Assembly (NCBI GenBank): GCA_944372195.1
Contig: CALVYK010000001.1
Coordinates: 111,644-150,635 of the forward strand
Source of the DNA: an uncultured Bacilli bacterium
GTDB lineage: Bacteria > Bacillota_I > Bacilli_A > RF39 > UBA660
Length of the DNA: 38,992 nt
Direction: 5' to 3'
The notes beneath the pieces are model-generated. The model was not told where the DNA came from. It worked only from the letters and a program-made list of their open reading frames with translations, and searched no databases. The position numbers and the translations under genes are program-made. Positions 7,324 through 14,853 of this stretch are shown here, in pieces. How positions within the stretch are numbered: the first letter of the stretch is position 1; each line of letters opens with the position of its first letter.

Positions 7324-7875
7324 ATGATTTATTTAATGAGACATGGTCAAGATGATGAAACAAAAATAGGTGGATGGAGTGATGTTAAATTAACTTTAGA
7401 AGGAATTAAACAAGTTAATGAAATAGGTAGTAGATGTTCTAATTTAGAAATAGAAAAAATTATTTCTAGTGACGTTAAAAGATGCCAAGAAACATCTTTA
7501 ATTATGCAGAGTTATTTAAATAAACCGATATTTTATAATCGTAATTTAAGAGAACAAAGTAAGGGTAACTTAAATGGAATGAATGCTTTAGAAGCAAAGA
7601 AAAAATATGCTGAGCTATTAGAAAATATAACACCGACAACAATTTATCCTAATGGTGAATCATTATTTGATTTATACATAAGAATTAAAAAAATAATGCC
7701 TTGGATTTTAAAGCAAGATAAAGCATTGATTATTACTCATCGTGGAGTTATAAATATGCTTTATTATATATTAAATAATATTGAATTAGATATGAATAAA
7801 ACACAATTTAATGTTACTCATGCTTCTATTCATGAACTAGATCCAGCTAAAAAATTAATTAAAAGGAGTTTTTAA
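7324..7875 (+). CDS. Histidine phosphatase family protein (phosphoglycerate mutase-like)
   Basis: The 183-residue protein belongs to the branch-1 histidine phosphatases. The catalytic RHG motif is in IYLMRHGQDD (His7 as nucleophile), and the second catalytic His is in LIITHRGVINML. Arg in SSDVKRCQET and Glu in LREQSKG complete the usual pocket. The protein lacks the insertions of true glycolytic phosphoglycerate mutase and is more likely a small-molecule phosphatase; the substrate is unknown. Its stop is one base before the ATG of the AAA-CYTH gene, so the two form an operon. Two copies of the NUDIX-regulator operator motif lie upstream. Substrates related to NAD or ribose phosphates are possible from context only. 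Confidence 0.88.
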   Translation: MIYLMRHGQDDETKIGGWSDVKLTLEGIKQVNEIGSRCSNLEIEKIISSDVKRCQETSLIMQSYLNKPIFYNRNLREQSKGNLNGMNALEAKKKYAELLENITPTTIYPNGESLFDLYIRIKKIMPWILKQDKALIITHRGVINMLYYILNNIELDMNKTQFNVTHASIHELDPAKKLIKRSF

Positions 7876-7876
7876 A

Positions 7877-8983
7877 ATGGCTGAAATTGTTAGTAAAATT
7901 GTTTTAACAGGAGGTCCTTGTGCAGGTAAAACAACTGCCTTAGCACGTATTGAACAAAATTTACAAGAAAAAGGGTATTATACTTTAATAGTAAGTGAAA
8001 GTGCTACAGAACTAATTAAGGGGGGAATAAAACCATTTGGTGATGCATCTGTAAAAATGTTTGATTTTCAAAAAATAATAATTCCATATCAATTAAGTAA
8101 AGAAAATGCTTATGAAGAAGCTATAAAATATTTACCAAGTGATAAAAAATATGTCATTATTTATGATCGTGGTGTTATGGATAATAAAGCATACATATCA
8201 AGTGATGAATTTAATGAAATATTAGTTGAACAAAATTTAAATCAAATAGAATTGTTAGATCGCTATGATATGGTTATTCATTTGGTTACATCAGCATTAG
8301 GTAAAGAAGAATATTATACTTTAGATAACAATCAAGCAAGGACAGAAACATTAGAAGAAGCAATAAGAATGGATAATAGAACACTTAATGCCTGGACAGG
8401 TCATAATAATTTGGTAATCATTGATAATAAAGATAATTTTGAAGATAAAATAAATAATGTTTTAACTACAATTCACAATTTCTTAGGTAATCCGATTTCT
8501 TTAAAAAAGCAAAAATTATATACAATTGATTTAAGTAAAAGTTCATTAATTGATAATTGTGAAGAAATATCTCTTGAATATTTTTATTTAGAAAGTGACG
8601 ATTATGAACGAAGAATAAAAAAAAGAACTCAAAACAATCAAACTACTTATTATTTAACTATTCAAAAAAGAGAGGAAGATGGGTTATCTAAAATAATCAT
8701 GGATAAGAAACTAACTGAAAAAGAAGCAAAAAAAATATTATCTTCAAAAAATATTAAATCAACATTAAAGAAAACTAGATACTGTTTTTCAATAAATAAG
8801 CAATATTTTAAGTTAGATGTTTTTCCTAACAGTGATATTGGATTGTTACAAGTAGATGTTAATACTAATAAAATATCATTGCCTCAAGAATTAAAAATTT
8901 TAGAAGAAGTTACAAATGATACAAATTATCAAAGTTATAATATTTCTTTAAATAAAAAAATAAAAAAATTGAACTGCTTTTAG
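7877..8983 (+). CDS. AAA_28-type P-loop kinase fused to a CYTH-like domain
   Basis: The 368-residue protein has two parts. Residues 1 to about 205 form a P-loop kinase-like domain with Walker A GGPCAGKTT at residues 12-20, a YVIIYDRGVMDNKAY segment that includes the Walker-B-like acid, and an R-x-D lid region. This is the AAA_28 class, related to the ribosylnicotinamide kinase part of NadR. Residues about 210-360 resemble a CYTH/triphosphate-tunnel domain: charged beta strands such as YERRIKKR, YYLTIQKR and FKLDVF alternate with short turns. The same order occurs in the eukaryotic TTD14 (TRPL translocation defect 14) family. A role in phosphorylating or sensing a nucleotide or phospho-compound is plausible, not shown. 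It is the second gene of the operon controlled by the NUDIX-type operators. Ribosome binding site AAAAGGAG. Confidence 0.8.
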   Translation: MAEIVSKIVLTGGPCAGKTTALARIEQNLQEKGYYTLIVSESATELIKGGIKPFGDASVKMFDFQKIIIPYQLSKENAYEEAIKYLPSDKKYVIIYDRGVMDNKAYISSDEFNEILVEQNLNQIELLDRYDMVIHLVTSALGKEEYYTLDNNQARTETLEEAIRMDNRTLNAWTGHNNLVIIDNKDNFEDKINNVLTTIHNFLGNPISLKKQKLYTIDLSKSSLIDNCEEISLEYFYLESDDYERRIKKRTQNNQTTYYLTIQKREEDGLSKIIMDKKLTEKEAKKILSSKNIKSTLKKTRYCFSINKQYFKLDVFPNSDIGLLQVDVNTNKISLPQELKILEEVTNDTNYQSYNISLNKKIKKLNCF

Positions 8984-8992
8984 CAGTTCTTT
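8971..8992 (+). terminator. Intrinsic terminator of the phosphatase/AAA-CYTH operon
   Basis: GAACTGC and GCAGTTC form a stem over TTTTA, with the stop codon inside the loop, followed by TTTC. Confidence 0.7.
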
Positions 8993-9023
8993 CAATAAAA
9001 TAATTTACTTTTTTTTTTATTTT

Positions 9024-9032
9024 TGATATGAT
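9024..9032 (+). promoter_or_regulatory. Extended -10-like element for the SpoU-rimM-trmD operon
   Basis: TGATATGAT follows a run of T residues and lies just upstream of AAGGTGG and the ATG at 9048. It differs from TGNTATAAT at one base. Confidence 0.5.
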
Positions 9033-9047
9033 TAATAAGGTGGTTAT

Positions 9048-9773
9048 ATGTTGTATAGTTCAGTTGATAATAGTAAAATTAAAGATTTAAAGAAATTACA
9101 AACTAAAAAGTATCGAGATAAGAAAAACATGTTTTTAGTTGAAGGCAAACATCTTGTGTTAGAAGCGTATAAAACAGGATATTTAAAAGAGATGTTGCTA
9201 GAAGAAAATGAAATACTTCCATTAGATGTTATGACTTACTATATGACAAATAATGTTAAAAATTATTTAAGCCAGTTAGATACTCCAACAAATGTAATTG
9301 GAGTTTGTAATAAAAAAGAAGGAACTATTAAAGGTAATCGAATAGTTTATTTAGATTGTATTCAAGATCCGGGCAACTTAGGTACGATTATTAGAAGTTG
9401 CGTTGCTTTTAATATTGATACTTTAGTATTAAGTAGGGATACAGTTGATTTATATAATTCTAAAGTTATAAGAGCTAGTCAAGGATTAATTTTTCATTTA
9501 AATATTGTTATAGCAGATATTAATGAATTTGGTCCTGCTTTAAAAGATTCGGGATATAAAATATACGGGACGAAGGTAACTTATGGAAAAAGTTTAAAAA
9601 CTATTGAAAAAGTTTCTAAATTTGTTATAATAATGGGCAATGAAGGAAATGGCATCAGTGAATTAAGCAGTGAATTATGCGATGAATTTATATATATAGA
9701 TATGAATGATAAATGTGAAAGTTTAAATGTTGGGGTAGCAACTAGTATTATTTTGTATGAATTAGATAAGTAG
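9048..9773 (+). CDS. TrmH/SpoU-family RNA 2'-O-methyltransferase
   Basis: This 241-residue SPOUT-class enzyme transfers a methyl group from S-adenosylmethionine to a ribose 2'-OH in rRNA or tRNA. A short N-terminal substrate-binding domain is followed by the knotted catalytic domain. All three SpoU motifs are seen: QDPGNLGTIIRSC near residue 106, IIMGNEGNGIS near 197, and SLNVGVATSIILYEL near 225. The knot-forming Asn, Gly and Ser residues are intact. The RNA target is not evident; family members include RlmB-like and antibiotic-resistance (TsnR) enzymes. It precedes rimM by 8 bases, forming a translation/RNA-modification operon. Ribosome binding site AAGGTGG. Confidence 0.92.
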   Translation: MLYSSVDNSKIKDLKKLQTKKYRDKKNMFLVEGKHLVLEAYKTGYLKEMLLEENEILPLDVMTYYMTNNVKNYLSQLDTPTNVIGVCNKKEGTIKGNRIVYLDCIQDPGNLGTIIRSCVAFNIDTLVLSRDTVDLYNSKVIRASQGLIFHLNIVIADINEFGPALKDSGYKIYGTKVTYGKSLKTIEKVSKFVIIMGNEGNGISELSSELCDEFIYIDMNDKCESLNVGVATSIILYELDK

Positions 9774-9781
9774 GGATTTAT

Positions 9782-10267
9782 ATGGTTTATGTAGGAGAGA
9801 TAGTAAATACTCATGGTATTAAAGGAGAACTAAGAATTATATCTGATTTCAAATATAAAGATAAAGTTTTTTTAAAAGGTAATAAACTTTATCTAGGTAA
9901 AAGAAAGCAACAAGTTTTAATAGATACGTATCGTAAACATAAGAATTATGATATGGTTAAATTTGATGGTATAAATGATATAAATGATGCTATCATATTT
10001 AAGGGTGACGAAGTATATGTCAAAAGAGAAGATTTAGATATCGATGGTTATGTTGATGAAGATATAATTGGCTTAAAAGTTTATAATGAAGATAAATTAA
10101 TTGGTAAAGTTACAAATATAGTTAAAAATAAACAAGAAATTTTAGTTGTTAAAAATAGAAACAAAAGTTATTTAATCCCTTTTGTTAATGAATTTGTTAA
10201 AAATATTGATTTAGATAAAAAAATATTAAGTATTAATGTAATAGAAGGTTTATTGGATGAAAATTGA
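9782..10267 (+). CDS. rimM: 16S rRNA processing protein RimM
   Basis: RimM helps late assembly of the 30S subunit head and binds ribosomal protein S19. The 161-residue protein shows the N-terminal beta-barrel start [15 protein letters not shown], which is diagnostic. A C-terminal PRC-barrel region includes DIIGLKVY and a KQEILVV...[10 protein letters not shown] stretch. Its length is normal for the family. It overlaps the start of trmD by 11 bases. In many bacteria the order is rpsP-rimM-trmD-rplS. Here rpsP and rplS are missing from the cluster, which instead has a SpoU methyltransferase gene upstream and an unknown gene downstream. Confidence 0.93.
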   Translation: MVYVGEIVNTHGIKGELRIISDFKYKDKVFLKGNKLYLGKRKQQVLIDTYRKHKNYDMVKFDGINDINDAIIFKGDEVYVKREDLDIDGYVDEDIIGLKVYNEDKLIGKVTNIVKNKQEILVVKNRNKSYLIPFVNEFVKNIDLDKKILSINVIEGLLDEN

Positions 10268-10925
10268 TATTTTAACATTATTTCCTAAAATGTTTGATAA
10301 TTTTTTAACTGAATCAATTATTAAAAGAGCTATTGCTGATAATAAAGTTACAATAAATATTCATAATATAAGAGACTATTCAAAAGATCCACATAAAAAA
10401 GTTGATGATTATCCTTTTGGTGGTGGGGAAGGTATGGTTTTAATGCCACAGCCAATATTTGATGCTGTTAATGACTTAAAAACTGATGATTCATATATTA
10501 TTTTAATGACACCACAAGGAATTAAATATAATCAAAAAAAAGCTTATGAATTAAGTTATAAAAAACATTTGATTATTATATGTGGTCATTATGAAGGCTT
10601 TGATGAAAGAATAAGATCGTTATGTGATTTAGAACTTTCAATCGGTGATTTTATTTTAACAGGTGGCGAATTAGCTAGTATGGTGATAACTGATAGTGTA
10701 GTAAGGTTAATTGATGGTGTAATAGATACTAATTCTCATTTAAATGACTCATTTAATAATAACTTATTGGATTATCCAGTTTATACTAGACCAGCAGATT
10801 ACAACGGCATGAAGGTACCAGATGTTTTATTATCAGGACATCATGAAAATATTAAAAAATGGCGCTATGAACAAAGTTTAAAAAGAACTAAAGAACGTAG
10901 ACCAGATTTGTTGGGGGAAGATTAA
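10257..10925 (+). CDS. trmD: tRNA (guanine-N1)-methyltransferase TrmD
   Basis: TrmD makes m1G37 in tRNAs and thereby prevents +1 frameshifting; it is usually essential. The 222-residue protein carries the trefoil-knot SAM-binding motifs [31 protein letters not shown] and [13 protein letters not shown]. The C-terminal part with [10 protein letters not shown] and [10 protein letters not shown] is the usual tRNA-binding tail. It is slightly shorter than typical (about 230-250). ATG 10257 lies inside the end of rimM, indicating translational coupling. The stop is one base before the ATG of the next gene. Confidence 0.97.
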   Translation: MKIDILTLFPKMFDNFLTESIIKRAIADNKVTINIHNIRDYSKDPHKKVDDYPFGGGEGMVLMPQPIFDAVNDLKTDDSYIILMTPQGIKYNQKKAYELSYKKHLIIICGHYEGFDERIRSLCDLELSIGDFILTGGELASMVITDSVVRLIDGVIDTNSHLNDSFNNNLLDYPVYTRPADYNGMKVPDVLLSGHHENIKKWRYEQSLKRTKERRPDLLGED

Positions 10926-10926
10926 T

Positions 10927-11355
10927 ATGGGACATTATTTTATATCTAAAAAAAATTATAATGGCGAAGTTGTTTTTATTAATTATGACAAAGTAAATGG
11001 CTATAAAGTTAGTCCTAAAAATAATTGTCATTATGATGGCGTTAAAGTAAATGAAATGATTATAATTAAACCATCTTTAATAGAAAAAATAATTAAAAGA
11101 AAGATAAAAAATAAATTAGATTTTTATCTAAAAATAATTATTGATAATTTAGATGATGATTCTTCAGATGATACTAGAATAGCTTTAGATGATTTAGCTA
11201 GATATAAAAAAGTAATCAAAGAAAAATATTCTATTTATCTAGATGAAAAATATATGGATTTATTAAATAAAAAAATAAACGTTATTGAAAGAGAATTAAA
11301 AAATAATCTTTTAAATGAAAAAGAAGAAGTTTACGAAAGTACTAGAAGAAGATAG
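10927..11355 (+). CDS. Hypothetical protein following trmD, 142 aa
   Basis: I do not recognise this family. The protein is highly charged, with a short N-terminal beta-like part (GHYFISKK, VVFINYDKV) then mostly helical sequence with repeated Lys/Asp/Glu patterns. A Lys-rich stretch (IIKRKIKNK) occurs mid-protein. The C-terminal residues STRRR are basic. There is no membrane segment. Its ATG starts one base after the trmD stop, preceded by GGGGGAAG, and the operon's intrinsic terminator is built into its last codons. A role linked to RNA modification or the ribosome is suggested only by position. Confidence 0.78.
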   Translation: MGHYFISKKNYNGEVVFINYDKVNGYKVSPKNNCHYDGVKVNEMIIIKPSLIEKIIKRKIKNKLDFYLKIIIDNLDDDSSDDTRIALDDLARYKKVIKEKYSIYLDEKYMDLLNKKINVIERELKNNLLNEKEEVYESTRRR

Positions 11356-11365
11356 TACTTTTTTA
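11336..11365 (+). terminator. Intrinsic terminator of the SpoU-rimM-trmD operon
   Basis: AAAGTACTA and TAGTACTTT form a 9-bp stem around an 8-base loop, then T residues. The stem overlaps the gene end and stop codon. Confidence 0.85.
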
Positions 11366-11394
11366 TTTACTTTTTTTAAAAAATACTGTATAAT
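11366..11394 (+). promoter_or_regulatory. Promoter of the secreted-protein gene
   Basis: TTTACT at 11366-11371 and TATAAT at 11389-11394 are 17 bases apart. AGGTGATGAT precedes the ATG at 11419. Confidence 0.6.
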
Positions 11395-11418
11395 TAGTTT
11401 AACGATAGGTGATGATTT

Positions 11419-14400
11419 ATGAAGAAAATAGTAATAATTTCAATTATTTTATGTTTATTTATACCAATTGTTTATGTTTATTCAGAAGATGTTATATTAT
11501 CAGGATCTGCTTCTGATGGGACTGGAAAACAAAGTGATATAAATTTTAGCAGTGATAGTGGAGATGGAGCTACCATATTTGACCCTAGTACTGGTTCCGC
11601 AAAAGGAATTAGATTTTCCTTGGTTAACTCATACGGGACTAATTATGTAAGTAAGGATTATATTGATGGTGGATATGCTGGAAATGTTAAAGTATTTGAT
11701 GCAACTGGGTACAATTCTAGATTTATTGTTGATAGTGGTTGTAGTAAAATTGCTTATTTAAGTGGGAGTTGTGACTTTAATGATCCATCTTCTTTAAAGA
11801 GCATTAAAGTTGCTGATATATCTGCTTTAGAAGATTTATTTATGGTTGATGGTTTTTCTGCATCGTTTATTGAAAACATTAGATCATCAGTTCAAAGTTC
11901 ATTATATAGTTCTATAGATATTAAAGATAAACCTTCTGGTATGACACAGGAACAATATTCTGATCTTCTTACTGATTTATTTAGTGGCTTAACTGGCAGA
12001 TTCCTTAATAGACCTTTATCTGATTTTGCATCTTTTTCAGAGAAAGAAAATGAAGCACCAATTGTTAATTTATTTTTAGTTTTTGAACCATTATATGTTG
12101 TGCAAATTAATAATGAACTTTATATGGGTACGTCTTACGAACTTGCTAATTTTGCTAAGAAAACAGAAACTAGTTCTTTCGGATGTGATACTGCAATATG
12201 TGCTTTAGGTGCATATTTAAAAAAGCAAATGCCTTGTACTTCTCTTTTAGATGGAAATTTAGCAAAAAAAATGGAACAAGCAGGAGCATCGTTTTTGTTA
12301 AATCATTTTTCATCGTCTTCGTATTTTAACGGTGCAATAAAAATTGATTATAATTATTCTTATAATATATGTAGTACTTCTGAAAAATTAGTTGGAAAAA
12401 TTGATGGAGTTTCTAGATTTACACCAGAACAAGTATCAGGAAATTTAGGTATTGGAATGAAGGTTATTTGGCCTAGTTCTGTTTATTTAGGTGATGATGA
12501 TACTCCACCAACTAATCCACCATCTGGTAATAAATTTAATTGTACTCCATACTATAATGTTGGTACATGCATTAATACAGAAAAAATTGAATATCAAGAT
12601 TCAATACAAGCAAAAGATTATATAACACCTGAATATTGGGAAAATTGTATATTTAATAAAAAAGGTTATTATGATATTGAACCACATAAAGACTCTTTAA
12701 AAAATCAGAACGATTTAACATATTATGAGTCGGGATTAGGTGGTAAATATTGTGAAGTATATTGTATTGAAACATTTTCTTCTAATTTTCCAGAGGGCGG
12801 ATTTTCCGTTTTAGCAGGGCAATATTTTATTTGGGGAAATGGTTCTGCTACTGGAGGAAGAACATGTAGAACAAAAGAAGTTGATTGGGCTCAATTTAAA
12901 ACTGATATGGACAATGCTAATAAAAATATAAGACAGTCATATGTTAATTGGCAATTAGAAATAAAAAAACAAAATGCAATAAATGAAGCGTTACAGAATC
13001 CAATTAAAACGCTTAATGTTTGTGGATACAAATATAGTGAAGGCGGAATTGATGGTTGTACAAAAGCAGAATATAATGAATGTTTAACTGGATCAAGACC
13101 ACAAAAAAGAAAATGTAAAATAGGTGAACAACCTCAAGCTGATGGTTATTGTTATACTGAAGACACTTGTAAAGGTGGATATGTTTGTGTTGGACCTATA
13201 GATAAGACAGTTCTTTGGCGTTATGAGCCTAAATCACAAAGTTTCAGTATAACTAATGGTGAATCTGCAAGTTGGAATGGTCCTGCTAACGCTTGGTGTT
13301 CTAATCAAGCAACGCCAACCGCTAATGTTAAAGGCGCTGGAGATCAATATAATAGTGCATTAGAAAAAGCACAGGGTGTTATTAACGAAATGCGTCAATG
13401 TTATAATTGGTCAAATGATGATAAAGTAGGTAATATATATACTACAAATCCAAGTTTTACTGTTAGTTATAGTGATACAAAATATAATTATAATGGACAA
13501 TTAAAAACAGATATAAAATATAATCAAATAGCTGATTCATCAAATAATATTTCTGATGAAGATGTTCCAAGAGTTTCATATTGTAGTGGATATGAATGTT
13601 ACTATGTAGACGAACCTATGAAGAATGGAAGTCAAGGATACTTCGAAATGACTAGAACTGCCAATATAAATTTTTCACTTCAAGATAATATATTTAGATA
13701 TGTCATAAAGGGAACTAATGAATCTAAAAATGTCATACCAAGTTCAACTCCGTTTACTACAAATTATTATGATATGGGATTTCCAAATTTTCCAGTTGCT
13801 TTTTCAACTCCTGATGGAACTTATAATACTCTAAATATTCATTATGAAAATTTGGGTCATACAAAAGGTTCAGGAACAACTGATGTTGATACTATTCTTT
13901 CTACGGTATATCATAATGCAGGAGAATCTTATAATGAATGGTCATGTCAATTTACTGTTTATTCTAAGTTAATTCCAGATCCAAATAATCCAAATAATCC
14001 AAATAATCCAAATAATCCGAATAATCCGAATGGAGGACCTGGAGATATACGAGTTGTTTATAGAACTATTGATTTAATTGATCCATTCCCTGATATTGAC
14101 GGAAGTAAAAGGAATACTGGATCTAATTGGTGTGATGGTAATGGAAATTGCAGTTACAATAATTATGTTGTAGAAAAATATATTAATAATAATCGCGGTG
14201 TAAGTGATTATGAAATGTATTCGGGAGATCCTATGTATACATTTATATTAACACCTTCAATTATAAAAGAAATAAGAAGATATAATAGCACAAATAGTTA
14301 CGCAAGTTACACAGGTAGTTTGGATGGTAAAAATTATGATTATAAATGTAATACATCAAAATATACTGATGGTAGATATTGTGTAAGTGATTATTTATCT

Positions 14401-14505
14401 TATATTATTAATATAACAGGAGCTAAAAATGAACCGGGATCATGTGTTGATGATAAATATCGTAATTATAATGATACAGCTAATTTTGAAGCTTGTAGAT
14501 ACTAA
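11419..14505 (+). CDS. Large secreted Cys-rich protein with (NNP)n linker, 1028 aa
   Basis: The N terminus is a classical signal peptide: MKK, a hydrophobic core to about residue 20, then YSED as the probable cleavage area. The mature chain is rich in Tyr, Asn, Ser and Cys. Many cysteines fall in local clusters (such as CEVYC and GGYVCVG), suggesting disulfides or metal sites outside the cell. Near residue 855 a DPNNPNNP repeat of about five units forms a flexible linker before a C-terminal domain of about 160 residues. Upstream PTNPPSG and P-rich turns mark further domain borders. No LPxTG or C-terminal TM anchor is seen, so it is released or bound non-covalently. It is monocistronic with its own promoter and terminator. 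No family recognised; a surface or adhesion role is a guess. Confidence 0.85.
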   Translation: MKKIVIISIILCLFIPIVYVYSEDVILSGSASDGTGKQSDINFSSDSGDGATIFDPSTGSAKGIRFSLVNSYGTNYVSKDYIDGGYAGNVKVFDATGYNSRFIVDSGCSKIAYLSGSCDFNDPSSLKSIKVADISALEDLFMVDGFSASFIENIRSSVQSSLYSSIDIKDKPSGMTQEQYSDLLTDLFSGLTGRFLNRPLSDFASFSEKENEAPIVNLFLVFEPLYVVQINNELYMGTSYELANFAKKTETSSFGCDTAICALGAYLKKQMPCTSLLDGNLAKKMEQAGASFLLNHFSSSSYFNGAIKIDYNYSYNICSTSEKLVGKIDGVSRFTPEQVSGNLGIGMKVIWPSSVYLGDDDTPPTNPPSGNKFNCTPYYNVGTCINTEKIEYQDSIQAKDYITPEYWENCIFNKKGYYDIEPHKDSLKNQNDLTYYESGLGGKYCEVYCIETFSSNFPEGGFSVLAGQYFIWGNGSATGGRTCRTKEVDWAQFKTDMDNANKNIRQSYVNWQLEIKKQNAINEALQNPIKTLNVCGYKYSEGGIDGCTKAEYNECLTGSRPQKRKCKIGEQPQADGYCYTEDTCKGGYVCVGPIDKTVLWRYEPKSQSFSITNGESASWNGPANAWCSNQATPTANVKGAGDQYNSALEKAQGVINEMRQCYNWSNDDKVGNIYTTNPSFTVSYSDTKYNYNGQLKTDIKYNQIADSSNNISDEDVPRVSYCSGYECYYVDEPMKNGSQGYFEMTRTANINFSLQDNIFRYVIKGTNESKNVIPSSTPFTTNYYDMGFPNFPVAFSTPDGTYNTLNIHYENLGHTKGSGTTDVDTILSTVYHNAGESYNEWSCQFTVYSKLIPDPNNPNNPNNPNNPNNPNGGPGDIRVVYRTIDLIDPFPDIDGSKRNTGSNWCDGNGNCSYNNYVVEKYINNNRGVSDYEMYSGDPMYTFILTPSIIKEIRRYNSTNSYASYTGSLDGKNYDYKCNTSKYTDGRYCVSDYLSYIINITGAKNEPGSCVDDKYRNYNDTANFEACRY
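13981..14031 (+). repeat. 9-bp in-frame minisatellite encoding Asn-Asn-Pro
   Basis: Four copies of CCAAATAAT are followed by CCGAATAAT and a partial CCGAAT. Unit length is three codons, so slippage changes the linker length of the secreted protein without shifting the frame. Confidence 0.9.
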
Positions 14506-14536
14506 AAAAATATTGATTAATTTCAATATTTTTTTT
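14504..14536 (+). terminator. Intrinsic terminator of the secreted-protein gene
   Basis: AATATTGA and TCAATATT form the core stem, extended by A and T runs on both sides, around a TTAATT loop. Confidence 0.8.
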
Positions 14537-14547
14537 AGTTATATAAT

Positions 14548-14570
14548 AAAAAAATACCTATTTAGGTATT
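14548..14570 (-). terminator. Intrinsic terminator of rpmB
   Basis: Read on the minus strand, AATACCTA and TAGGTATT pair over AA and are followed by seven T. The stem includes part of the stop codon. Confidence 0.8.
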
Positions 14571-14739
14571 ATGCTGCTTTATTTAATGTTCTTAATTCTC
14601 TAGCGCTCATTCTTACTGTTTGACCATTATCTAAAGTTACTTTTTGTAAATTTGGTTTTCTTGAATGTTTAGTAGCTTTACATGAATGAGATCTTAAATT
14701 ACCACTTAAAGGTTTTTTACTTGTTATTTTTTTAGCCAT
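14569..14739 (-). CDS. rpmB: 50S ribosomal protein L28
   Basis: This 56-residue gene lies on the minus strand. The translation begins MAKKITSKKPLSGN, then RSHSCKATK and KPNLQKV, followed by VRMSARELRTL. These match the L28 core (SGNxRSHA-x-x-A-T-K, KPNLQ, SARxL). The usual first Cys segment (KxCxxTGK) is missing and the N terminus is shortened by a few residues, so this is the zinc-free form. The start has AAGGAGGA eight bases upstream. A consensus-like promoter lies 31 bases upstream of the start and an intrinsic terminator overlaps the stop, so it is monocistronic. It is convergent with the secreted-protein gene and divergent from dnaE. Confidence 0.95.
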   Translation of the reverse strand: MAKKITSKKPLSGNLRSHSCKATKHSRKPNLQKVTLDNGQTVRMSARELRTLNKAA

Positions 14740-14769
14740 GATATTCCTCCTTGTTTTCTTCGCTATTAC

Positions 14770-14798
14770 ATTTTACTATATTCTTTTAAATAAGTCAA
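14770..14798 (-). promoter_or_regulatory. Promoter of rpmB
   Basis: On the minus strand, TTGACT (complement of 14793-14798) is followed after 17 bases by TAAAAT (complement of 14770-14775). Confidence 0.75.
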
Positions 14799-14853
14799 AT
14801 ATTTCTTTAAAAAATATAAAAAATATAGTAAAATAGTTATAGGAGTTGATAGC

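Noticed and set aside
13981-14031. CRISPR-like or non-coding tandem repeat
   Set aside because: The units are 9 bp, contiguous, without spacers and in frame with the protein.
14429-14623. 64-aa open frame at the end of the secreted-protein gene
   Set aside because: It overlaps the end of the larger gene in another frame, crosses a terminator, runs opposite to rpmB and has no ribosome binding site.
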